This document shows positions 34,399 to 44,993 of a stretch of 64,000 nucleotides of DNA, one piece after another; the first letter of the stretch is position 1; each line of letters starts with the position of its first letter. The translations under genes and the position numbers were made by a program. The notes below the pieces were generated by a model, which was not told where the DNA came from, made no database searches, and saw nothing but the letters and a program-made list of their open reading frames with translations. The DNA lies in the NCBI GenBank assembly GCA_017893485.1, contig CM030362.1, forward strand, positions 183,976,175-184,040,174, read 5' to 3'. Source of the stretch: Hemerocallis citrina (lineage: Eukaryota > Streptophyta > Magnoliopsida > Asparagales > Asphodelaceae).

Positions 34399-36275
34399 TG
34401 ATGTGTCTAATTTTTATATAAATATTTGTACTCATTTACCTATAAAAATTGCTTGTATTCGTTTATTATGTTAATAATTTATCTTATTTCCATAGATTTC
34501 AATTAATTAAATATTTTTGAAGGAATAAGATTTTTGATGAAGAAGGTGAATATTTTTGGTAAAAATCAACAAACAATGCAAACAGAATGATTTATTAATT
34601 TTTATTGTTTTGTTGAATTTTAAATTTTACAATTTGGCCGTATGAAAAGCAAGATAAAAATTTTAATTTGCCAATTGAGCTGAAAGTGCAACAAACAATT
34701 TTAAAAGGGTTTAATTGATCTAATATGATTATTAGTTAGTTTAATTAATTTAAACTAATTAATTTTATTTTTATATTCAAATCCTAATTTCTGTTTTATT
34801 TTGTGTGTGTGCAGCACATGTTTCAAGAAAAAAAAAAGAAGAAAAAGAAGAAAAAAAATAAAGATGGAGTCAAATAAGGAAAGAAATAAATAAAAATGAG
34901 GGGGTTTTCTGCAAAAATAAACCATAAATTTCCCTTCCGTGCTATTATAAATACAACTCAAAAAGAACCAATAGGGGCACACATAACGAAAAAAGAGCGA
35001 CAGCTGATCTCTAAATAAAAAAATAAAAAATAAAAAATTATAAAAGAGGAGCAGCAATGAAACGAAGCAGCGACGAGCACATGCTGACGTCTTCGTACTG
35101 GTTTTGGGCAGCTCGATTTCCGAGATGCCACCTTAGCGAAGCAGAGAAGTAGCAGTGGGTAGTTGGCGTGGGACCCAGCACGAAGTTAGAGGGGGCACTC
35201 TGTTCTCAAAGACGAAACAGAGAAGCACCAGAGTGACGTGTCGACGAAAACGACAGGACAAAGTGTGGTTCGGGCACTCAGTGTTCAAGATGCAAAAGAA
35301 GACAAAGACAGGGGTGCTGACGTGGCAGGCGGTGCTGATGCATGTGATGTGGCGGCGGGAGCCTCGAGAGACACTGTGCCGGCGTGCTGCTCGAGACAGA
35401 GGACAGAGAAGGAGAGGGAGTTGTTGACTGCGACTTGGTGGCGTAGTTTTCGAGGCGTTTGGTCTGTAATTTTTCTTTTACAAAAACAATATTTCTGTAT
35501 CTCTTTTCTTCTTCTAATTTTCTTATGAAATCCATGAACAAGTTTGTTAGTTGCAATTTTATTATGAACTAAATTTTTATTTTTTAGGGCTTCCATGTAG
35601 CCTAATTTTGAGAACACAATTTTAATTCCATATTACTTTTCTATTTTTCCATGGTTGTGTGTCTGATTTTTGATCTTAATGCTTATAATTGGTTGACCGA
35701 TTTTTGCATGATCTATTAAATCATGGAGAGACCAAACTGGTAATTTGTGATTTTGAATTATAGAATTAAACACCATTGATTGAGCGAAATTAGAGATGAT
35801 TTACCGCGATTGATGTGATCGTTAAGAAATCTATAGAACTTAATGAGTCTTCAATTAATTAAATTTGTGCATGAACTATGAAAAACTGTTAGTTGGAGAT
35901 ACTTTTGGTGTTGTTCGAGAGAAAGCATTGAATACATTGGGGATTTTGGTCTACAACTTGGAAAAATAATATTTTTATTCACATGGAGTTATAAATTGTG
36001 GGGGATTAACTAGGGAAATAAAAAAGCCCTAGAATTAATTTTGCAATTAATAAACAACAAAATTTCAGAGTCTGCTGTTTTTAATTAATTTAGTTTGTTC
36101 TTTAGATTAATTTAATTTAGTTACTTTATATATATTTAATTTTGATTTTCCAAATAGTAGCTAATCTAGTAATTTCCGTACTCGATAAAATAATTAGTCC
36201 TTGTGGGTTCGACACTCTTTTCACTAATCTATACCACTTGTTGTGATTTTGTACACTTGCAAATAATTCACATCA
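34399..36275 (+). repeat. LTR 1 of the array
   Basis: This is a 1,877-bp TG...CA repeat. It holds a TATA-like CTATTATAAATACAAC near 34941 (TATAAA context), then a GC-richer block (about 35060-35460) rich in GACGTGG and CGAAACAGAGAAGCA. The short ORFs reported by any six-frame scan in that block recur at the same places in the other two LTRs and are not genes. Confidence 0.9.
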
Positions 36276-37183
36276 AGTTTTTGTCGCCATTGCCGGGGAT
36301 TTCAATTTTGGGAATCCTAAAGGGGTACAAATTTTTTTATTTTATTTTATATATGTTTGAACAGAAAAAAAAAAACAAAAGGAATTTCAATTAGGCTCAC
36401 CATTACACTTTTGAGTTCTTTATTGTGCTAAACATTGAAATAATTTTTTAAGAATTGACAATTGCTTATAAAGAAAGATTAAGCATACTTATTTACTTTA
36501 GGATTATTGATTTTCAAAATTACATACACAATTGTGAGAGTGATGTAATTATACATAAAAGAAAAATGTGATGCTTTTTCTTATGATTATCCCCTTTGAT
36601 CTAGTCCTAAATAGAGTTTAAGTGAATAGAGTGATTTTTTTTTTATGAATAAAGTCTATCTACTCCAATGTTTTGAGTTGCTTATTAGTAACTAGTGGTA
36701 TTCATCACCAATGTTTACTTTTACGTCAAACGACAACTTGAAATATGAGTATGCATAGCACTTTAAGTTTGTGACTTGTTGAGTAATCAGGTGAATTCAT
36801 CACAAATGTTTGCATTTGCATCAAAAGGCAAGTGACAACTTAGAGAGGAGACCCAAAAAAAAAAAAAAGAACTCTAGTTTGCTACTCGGTTTGTAGTAGT
36901 GAGAAGGGGTAATCTCAGATGGAGTTGTTACATACTATAATTATATTAATTGCCTGATAAATATGATTGGGTTTGGAATTATGAATAAATAATTGCACTA
37001 GAGAAAGTGAGTATGCTTGATTTTACTTTATTTGCTATTGTTTATATTCTAAATTCAAATTTTGATACTTGCATGATGAGATCTCTTAGTGTTATGAGTT
37101 GAGACTATTATTGATTATTATTTCTATATTCATGTTTTACTTTTTTGCTCGAGGACAAGCAAAATCTTAAGTTTGGGGGTATT
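36276..37183 (+). repeat. Internal region 1 of the array
   Basis: 908 bp without a usable reading frame. It begins with the PBS-like sequence AGTTTTTGTCGCCATTGCCG and ends TGCTCGAGGACAAGC...AAGTTTGGGGGTATT, the purine tract typical of plant gypsy elements. An element of this design must borrow all proteins from an autonomous relative. Confidence 0.85.
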
Positions 37184-39030
37184 TGATGTGTCTAATTTTT
37201 ATATAAATATTTGTACTCATTACCCATAAAATTGCTTGTATTTGTCTATTATGTTAATAATTTATCTTATTTCCATAGATTTCAATTAATTAATTATTTT
37301 TGAAGGGATAAGATTTTTGATGCAGAAGGTATTTTTGGTAAAAATCAACAAACAAAACAAACAGAATGATTTATTAATTTTTATTGTTTTGTTGAATTTT
37401 AAATTTTATAATTTGGCCGTGTGAAAAGCATGATAAAAATTTTAGTTTTTCAATTGAGCTAAAGTGCAATAAACAATTTTAAAAGGGTTTAATTGAGCTA
37501 ATATGGTTTTTAGTTAGTTTAATTAATTTAAACTAATTAATTTTAATTTTATTTTCAAATCCTAATTTCTGCTTTATTTTGTGTGTGTGCAGCACGTGTT
37601 TCAAGAAAAGAAAGAGAAGAAAAAGAAGAAAGAAATAAAGATGGAGTCAAATAAGGAAAGAAATAAATAAAAATGAGGAGGTTTTCTGCAAAAATAAACC
37701 ATAAATTTCCCTTCTGAGCTACTATAAATACAACTCAAAGAGAAGCAATAGGGGCACGCTTAGCGAAGAGACAGAGCGACGGATGATCTCTAAATAAAAA
37801 AATAAAAAATAAAAAATAATAAAAGAGGAGCAGCAATGAACGAAATAGCGACGAGCACATGCTGACGTCTTCGTACTAGTTTTGGGCAGCTCGATTTTTG
37901 AGATGCCACCTTGGCGAAGCAGAAAAGTAGCAATGGGTTGTTGGCGTGGGACCCAGCACAAAGTCAGAGGGGGCGCTCTGTTCTCAAAGACGAAACAGAG
38001 AAGCACCAAAGTGACGTGGCGACAAAAACGACAGGACAAAGTGTGGGTTGGGCGCTCGGTGTTCAAGACGCAAAAGAAGACGAAGGCAGGGGTACTGACG
38101 TGGGGCGGCAGGACCCTCGAGACAGAGACACTGTGCCGACGTGCTGCTCGAGACAGAGGATAGAGAAGGAGAGAGAGTTGCTGACTGCGACTTGGCGGCT
38201 TAGTTTTCTAGGGGTTCGGTTTGCAATTTTTCTTTTACAAAAATAGTCTTTCTGTATCTCTTTTCTTCTTCTAATTTTATTATGAAATCCATGAACAAGT
38301 TTGTTAGTTACAATTTTATTATGAACTAAATTTATATTTTCTAGGACTTCGATGTAGCCTAGTTTTGATAACACAATTTTAATTCCATATTACTTTTCTA
38401 TTTTTCCCTGGTTGTGTATTTGATTTTTGATCTTAATACTTACAATTGGTTGACCGACTTTTGTATGATCTATTAAATCATGGAGAGACCAAACTGGTAA
38501 TTTGTGATTTTGAATTATAGAATTAAACATCATTGATTGAGCAAAATTAGAGATGATTTACCGCGATTGATGTGACCTTTAAGAAATCCATAGAACTTAA
38601 TTAGTCTTCAATTAATTAAATTTGTGAATGAACTATGACAAACTGTTAGTTGGAGATATTTTTTGTGTTGTTCGAGAGAAAGCATTGAATACATTGGGAA
38701 TTTTGGTCTACTACTTGCAAAAATAGTATTTTTATTCATATGGAGTTATAAATTGTGGGGGATTAATTAGGTGAAATCAAAAAGCCCTAAAATTAATTTT
38801 GCAATTAATAAACAACAAAATTTCAGAGTCCGCTGCTTTTAATTAATTTAGTTTCTTCTTTAGATTAATTTAATTTAGTTGCTTTATATATTTAATTTTG
38901 ATTTTCCAAATAGTAGCTAATCTAGTAATTTCGGTACTCGATAAAATAATTAGTCCTTGTGGGTTCGACACTCTTTTCACTTATCTATACTACTTGTTGT
39001 AATTTGTACACTTGCAAATAATTCACATAA
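37184..39030 (+). repeat. LTR 2 of the array
   Basis: A 1,847-bp copy in direct orientation with LTR 1 and LTR 3. Its 3' terminus reads CACATAA instead of CACATCA. It is both the 3' LTR of the first unit and the 5' LTR of the second. Confidence 0.9.
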
Positions 39031-39947
39031 ATTTTTTGGAGCTGTTGTCGAGGATTTCAATTTTGGGAATCCTAATGGGGTACAAATTTATTATTTTTAT
39101 TATTTATATATTTGAACAGAAACACAACAAAAGGGATTTCAATTGGGCTCACCATTACACTTTTGAGTTCTTTATTGTGCTAAGCATTGAAATAATTTTT
39201 TAAGGATTGACAATTGCTTATAAAACAAGATTAAGCATACTTATTTACTTTAGGATTATTGATTTTCAAAATTACATACACAATTGTGAGAGTCATGTAT
39301 TATACATAAAAGAAAAATGTGATGCTTTTTCTTGTGATTTCCCCTTTGATCTAGTCCTAAATAGAGTTTAAGTAAATAGAGTGATTTTTTTTAATGAATA
39401 AAGTCTATCTACTCCAATGTTTTGAGTTGCTTAGTAACTAGTGGTATTCATCACCAATGTTTACTTTTACGTCAAACGACAACTTGAAATATGAGTATGC
39501 ATAGCACTTTAAGTTTGTGACTTGTTGAGTAACCGGGTAAATTTATCACACATGTTTGCATTTGCATCAAAAGGCAAGTGACAACTTAGAGAAGAGACAA
39601 AAAAAAATAAATAAAAAAATAAAAATAAAAATAAAACTCTTGTTTGCTACTCGGTTTGTAGTAGTGAGAAGGGGTAATCTCAGATGGAGTTGTTACATAC
39701 TATAATTATATTAATTGCGTGATAAATATGGTTGGGTTTGGAATTATGAATAAATAATTGCACTAGAGAAAGTGAGTATGCTTGATTTTACTTTATTTGC
39801 TATTGTTTATATTCTAAATTCAAATTTTGATACTTGCATGATGAGATCTCTTAGTGTTATGAGTTGAGACTATTATTGATTATTATTCCTTTATTCATGT
39901 TTTACTTTTTTGCTCGAGAACAAGCAAAATCTTAAGTTTGGGGTATT
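39031..39947 (+). repeat. Internal region 2 of the array
   Basis: A 917-bp copy of internal region 1. The PBS area is more diverged (GCTGTTGTCGAGGATTTC). It carries the same TTTGCTCGAG(A)ACAAGC and AAGTTTGGGG purine tract before LTR 3. Confidence 0.85.
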
Positions 39948-42252
39948 TGATGTGTCTAATTTTTATATAAATATTTGTACTCATTTACCCATAAAAATTG
40001 CTTGTATTTGTCTATTATGTTAATAATTTATCTTATTTTCCATAGATTTCAATTAATTAATTATTTTTGAAGGGATAAGATTTTTGATGCAGAAGGTGTT
40101 TTTGGTAAAAATCAACAAACAAAACAAACAGAATGATTTATTAATTTTTATTGTTTTGTTGAATTTTAAATTTTAGAATTTGGCCGTGGGCAAAGCAAGA
40201 TAAAAATTTCAATTTTCCAATTGAGCTAAAAGTGCAATAAACAATTTTAAATGGGTTTAATTGAGCTAATATGATTTTAGTTAGTTTAATTAATTTAAAC
40301 TAATTATTTTTTTAATTTTTAAGTCTTAATTTCTACTTTATTTTGTGTGTGCGCAGCACGTGTTTCAAGAAAAAGAAAGAGAAGAAAAAAAAAGAAAAAA
40401 TAAAGATGGAGTCAAATAAGGAAAGAAATAAATAAAGATGAGGAAATTTTCTGCAAAAATAAATCCTAAATCTCCTCTCCGTGCTCCTATAAATCCAACT
40501 CAAAGAGAAGCAACAGGGACACTCTTGACGAAAAGAGAGAGCGACGACTGATCTCTAAATAAAAAAATTAAAAAATATAAAAGTATAAAAGAGGAGTAGC
40601 AACAAAACGAAGCAGCGACGAGCACGTGGTGACGTCTTCGTACTGGTTTTGGGCGGCTCGATTTCCGAGAGGCCACCTCAGCGAAACAGAGAAGCAACAG
40701 TGGGTAGTTGGCATGGGACCCAGGACGAAGTCAGAGGGGGCGCTCTGTTCTTAAAGACGAAACAGAGAAGCACCAGGGTGACGTGGAGACGAAAACGACG
40801 GGAAAAAGTGTGGTTTTGGCGCTCAGTGTTCAAGACACAAAAGAAGACGAAGACAGGGACGCTGACGTGGCAAGCGGTGCTGACGCTTGTGACGTGGTGG
40901 CGGGACCCTCGAGACGGAGACACTGTGCCGGCATGCTACTGGAGACAACGGACAAAGAAGGAGAGAGAGTTGCTGACTGCGACTTGGCGACTCAGTTTTT
41001 GAGGCGTTCAGTTTGCAATTTTTTTTATTTACAAAAATCGTCTTTCTGTATCTATTTTCTTCTTCTAATTTTATTATGCAATCCATAAACAAGTTTGTTA
41101 GTTGCAATTTTATTATGAACTAAATTTATATTTTATAGAGCTTCGATGTAGCCTAGTTTTGAGAACACAATTTTAATTCCATATTACTTTTCTATTTTTC
41201 CATGGTTGTGGGTTTGATTTTTGATCTTAATGCTTACAATTGGTCGACTGACTTTTGTATGATCTATTAAATAATGGAGTGACCGAACTGGTAATTTGTA
41301 ATTTTGAATTATAGAATTAAACACCATTGACTAAGCGAAATTAGAGATGATTTACCACGATTGATGTGACCGTTAAGAAATCCAAAGAACTTAATGATTC
41401 TTCAATTAATTAAATTTGTGCATGAACTATGACAAACTGTTAGTTGGAGATATTTTTGGTGTTGTTCGAGATAAAGCATTGAATACATAGGGGATTTTGG
41501 TCTACAACTTGAAAAAATAATACTCCCTCCGTTTCACTGGAAAAATAATACTCCCTCCGTTTCACTTTAAGTGATATTTAGGGTTTTTTTCTTGTTTCAC
41601 TTTAAGTGATATTATCCAATTTTTCCCCTTTTTTTTCCAAAAAAACCCTTATTTATGTTGAAATTTTATCTTAATTACTCATCTTAATCCTATCAAATAT
41701 TCTTAGAAAATTGTTGTTTCAACTTTTTAGATTTTATTTTCTCCAAAAATTTAATGCCAACTCACCATTTGGATTGAGAAAACATTAATTGCAATTTCCT
41801 GAAATCAGAATCTGTATTGAAAAAAGAATTAGTAATTAAATCATGGAGACTTATTAATAAGGGTGTAGAGGGAAACAAATATTTATCTCACCCTTCCTTA
41901 ATCTGTGTGCAAAACTCTGAATATCACTTAAAGTGAAACGGAGGGAGTATTTTTATTCACATGGAGTTATAAATTGTGTGGGATTAACTAGGTGAAATAA
42001 AAAAGCCCTAGAATTAATTTTACAATTAATAAACAACAAAATTTCAGAGTCCGCTGCTTTTAATTAATTTAGTTAGTTCTTTAGATTAATTTAATTTAGT
42101 TGCTTTGTTTATTTATTTTCGATTTTCCAAATAGTAGCTAATCTGGTAAGTTTGGTACTCGATAAAATAATTAGTCCTTGTGGGTTTGACACTCTTTTCA
42201 CTTATTTATACTACTTGTTGCGATTTTGTACACTTGCAAATAATTCACATCA
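39948..42252 (+). repeat. LTR 3 of the array, with MITE insertion
   Basis: It has the same LTR start and a CACATCA end. Removing the MITE at 41523-41947 brings it to the length of LTR 1. The right flank GCGCC matches the left flank of the array. Confidence 0.9.
41523..41947. mobile_element. Stowaway/Mariner-like MITE in LTR 3
   Basis: The termini CTCCCTCCGTTTCAC and GTGAAACGGAGGGAG are perfect inverted repeats flanked by TA on both sides, the target site of Tc1/mariner-type MITEs. Its insertion point is proven by the uninterrupted sequence AAAAATAATATTTTTATTCA in LTR 1. The first 30 bp with some host sequence are duplicated at the left end. Confidence 0.9.
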
Positions 42253-42257
42253 GCGCC

Positions 42258-43560
42258 CTTCTCGAAGAGTCTCTGAAATTCAGTACTCTCCTCCGAGCTC
42301 AGATCGTGAGACATCGGGGGATCCTTCTTCGGCGGGCCCTCATACGACCATTTGGTGGAATGTCCCAAGGCTCGGTACCTCGGACGATAAAGTATTTCCT
42401 TTTCCAAACCTTAATGGAATCGGGATGGCCGTGCACCATATTGTACCCCCGATGCGGCGAGATATACCATCGATAGGGGTGACTCGGCAACGTTCTAAAT
42501 CCCAAACACGCCTGAAAATATTTAAGGCAGAGAGAAACCCCTCTCTCGTGACAGACCATGCTTCCATGAGTTTAGCGCATACTTCATGGGGCTCAGGCTC
42601 GCCCAGTTCATCACTTCCTTTATAAAATGATGGAGAGGAAGATGCAGGGCCAACCTTCTAGGGCCACAGTGTATAATGAGCGTCGACTAGAACCTCTCCA
42701 TCATTTTGTCGAAGGCCAGAGTTCGAAAGCATCAACTTGAATTGGTGAGGAATACAATAAACCACGCGAAGCGACTCAAGTTCATTTACTGCCAAGACGC
42801 TCTTCGCCTTATCCACATCTGCTATCGACCTAGTGGATGATGGTAGAACAGCGAAGCCAGGCTCATCCTTTAGATATTCAGGATACCTTCGGATAGACTT
42901 CGTCCGGAAAAGCACCTAGTCAAGGGGAAGCTGAACCCCCTTCGATCTCGATGATCCTGGTCAACAGGGAGATGCAACTGTCATGATCTCGACTTCCAGC
43001 ACCACCCCTTCGAGATTGCCCATAAGGTCTTCCCCCCCCCCCACCCCGAATCACCTCCACCCTTTGACGCGAGAGGTGATTTTCAATTTTCCTTCACCAA
43101 ACTAGTTTCGGCCTCACCTGTCCTAATCTCCTTCTTGACTCGACTATGATCTTCTCCCTCAGAACTAGAGATTCCATCGATATCCATATCTGGCTCTGGC
43201 GAGTTCTCGCATGTTGACCCTGAATTCATAGGTTCGCTTCTCCACGAAGAGTGCCAAATTGATGAACTCGCGGTCGATCCGCCTCGTGAAGAGCTGGCCT
43301 ATGATCCATCGCCATCACCAGAAAAGGACGAGCTACCGATTTCTGTGGTCAACATATCTGGAATTACAATCTTGAACAGCGAAATTCCAGATGAAAAGAA
43401 AGTAACCCCCACAGTGATAAGTGGGAGCAAATTTGTAGAGGCTGGCTCCTTCCCATGTGCCGTCCCCTCGAAAGCCCATCGAGTGCCTACTATCATGTGT
43501 CGACTCCTCGACATCCACGAAATCTGACGTGGCAAGAAGCCACGTGGGTAGAAGATTTAA
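42258..43560 (-). pseudogene. Antisense gene of the Tat element, upstream part (gypsy-type transposon domain-like)
   Basis: Minus-strand reading: an acidic N-terminal segment (EIGSSSFSGDGDG, EPDMDIDGISSSEGED), then FRTKSIRRYPEYLKDEPGFA, LESLRVVYCIPHQFKLMLSN, then over frames NWASLSPMKYALNSWKH, GVSLCLKYFQACLGFRTLPS, WYISPHRGYNMVHGHPDSIK and VWKRKYFIVRGTEPWDIP. The order resembles the plant 'putative gypsy type transposon' domain (PF04195-like), found in antisense ORFs of such elements. It reads into EFQRLFEKGA at 42258, where the triple-LTR array interrupts it, and resumes at 34398. Stops and frame changes are present. The family name is from memory. Confidence 0.6.
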
Positions 43561-43929
43561 CGTGCCTCGTCCCATTGATCAACACAAGACTTCGGATGGA
43601 AACAATTGACATCTTCGCTCGACCCTCGACACCATATTTCAAGAAAGGTGCTCCGACTCCGAGCTTTTTGCAATATTCACTGTCCACAAAGTTCACACCT
43701 CGGACCCATACCTCGAAAGGGCACACCAATTCTGAATCTCTGGCAGCCACTATCCGACAGGCCTATACCTCGGATTCATGATCCCGAACATCACTCCGAC
43801 CCTTCTCTCGGAACATCACTTCTACCACAAACTCGACAATCTAATGCGGCCGTCACGCCAATGCTTTTCCCATGAGTTATCTACTCCTCAGAAACGGCCA
43901 ATAACTCACTTCCAAGAGTGGGGGGCTCA

Positions 43930-44515
43930 TAATATGGGTAAAAATTGTGGTTGATATCTGCTGAATGATTTTAGCACGAATCGCAACAGACTAGGCTTAA
44001 CGTCAACTTCTCTACTGGTCCAGGCCAGGTAGCTCCACGGGGCTTCCGTAGGCCCATTCGCGTACCCAGATGAATCACCAGCCGTTTGCACCCGGTGCTC
44101 CATCGGTTACGTCGTAACCGTACCCTTAAAATCAAGGATCTGATCAATTTCAGATCCGATATCCAGGGAATTTCAATACCGCCCAGGGATCTCTCCATAA
44201 CGGATTTTCCCCCGGACCTATAAATACATCATCTATTGTACAGTTACAAGGTAATCACTCTTTTTTCTACAGAATTCCTTCCACTAAATGACTATCTTTT
44301 GACTTAAGCATTAGAGGGTCTGTCGCCGAGAATACTCTCAGTGTTTCAGTCTTCTTTTTGCAGGTCAGCAAGTCAGCTGCCTCCCAATCAATCCACTCAG
44401 CACCCCTTCGGATCCAGAACGAATGTCAAGATCACTATCGTTTCCTCGAATACAAGAACTCATATTATTTATTGTACACACACCCAAAAAATAATAGCAA
44501 CAAAAAACACTTTCA
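43930..44515 (+). repeat. 3' LTR of the Tat element
   Basis: The homologue of 23468-24050. It follows a purine tract AGTGGGGGGCTCA at about 43917-43929. It begins TAATATGGG (the expected TG is mutated) and ends ACACTTTCA. Confidence 0.85.
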
Positions 44516-44674
44516 ATTAATTGCCTTAATGCCAAACAGATACCCCCTCGATGTAATAGTCTTGTAAGCTTATTAACATAATTACTTGGTACAGGTGTTA
44601 GATCTATGCTTGAAATGATTTAACATAAATATTCGCTAATATGATGTGATTCATCACTTTGGTTATTTGCTTAT

Positions 44675-44847
44675 GAGTAATGCTACATCCACTACCAATT
44701 TCACTACCATTTTGTTCACTATCTTAGGTGGCACACTCAAATAGGTAGGAGAAGATAGAGTAGGTGGGAGAACTCTCTAATAGAAGTATGCCACCTAAGG
44801 TAGTGAGCAAAATGGTAGTGAAATTGGTAGTGGATGAAGCATTACTC
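44675..44847. mobile_element. 173-bp Mutator-like MITE
   Basis: The ends GAGTAATGCT and AGCATTACTC extend into a near-complete hairpin (ATCCACTACCAATTTCACTA and complement). A perfect 9-bp duplication TTTGCTTAT flanks it (44666-44674, 44848-44856). A 9-bp duplication is the mark of Mutator-like elements. Confidence 0.9.
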
Positions 44848-44993
44848 TTTGCTTATTACCGATAAAGCAGGTGTGTTCCACATGAGTTAATTTCTTAAAT
44901 TTTAAATTTAACTTGACGTAGATATAAAGGGTAAATTTCACTAACCTCTCGGGTTTTTAAGGAGTTGCAGCCTTAAAATTTTATGTGACCACT

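Larger units (their letters stand above)
34399..42252 (+). mobile_element. Triple-LTR array of a non-autonomous gypsy-like retrotransposon
   Basis: Three LTRs of about 1.85-1.88 kb alternate with two ~0.91-kb internal regions: LTR 34399-36275, internal 36276-37183, LTR 37184-39030, internal 39031-39947, LTR 39948-42252 (the last enlarged by a MITE). Each LTR starts TGATGTGTCTAATTTTT and ends ATTCACATCA (ATAA in the middle one). After LTR1 comes a PBS-like TTGTCGCCATTGCCGGGG; before each next LTR a purine tract AAGTTTGGGG(G)TATT. No long ORF exists in the internal regions. A perfect GCGCC duplication (34394-34398, 42253-42257) flanks the whole array. Confidence 0.92.
23468..44515 (+). mobile_element. 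Decayed Ty3/gypsy element, Tat clade, with nested insertions
   Basis: Two LTRs (23468-about 24050 and 43930-44515) enclose gag, protease, RT, RNase H, a second RNase H, integrase, a tandem-repeat block and an antisense gene. The second RNase H next to the first, the spacer repeats and the extra antisense ORF fit the Tat/Retand/Ogre clade. A PBS-like ATTGACACCGTCTGTGGG follows the 5' LTR, and a purine tract AGTGGGGGGCTCA precedes the 3' LTR. Nested inside are a solo LTR (27439-28923) and a triple-LTR array (34399-42252). Without these the element is about 11.7 kb. The flanks AAAAA and ATTAA do not match, so the target duplication is lost or the ends are eroded. Confidence 0.87.

Noticed and set aside
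35155..41107. Open frames of 80-126 codons recurring at 35.2, 37.9 and 40.7 kb
   Set aside because: They sit at the same place in three copies of one LTR, on both strands, with frame-disrupting differences. They mark the GC-rich LTR block, not a gene.
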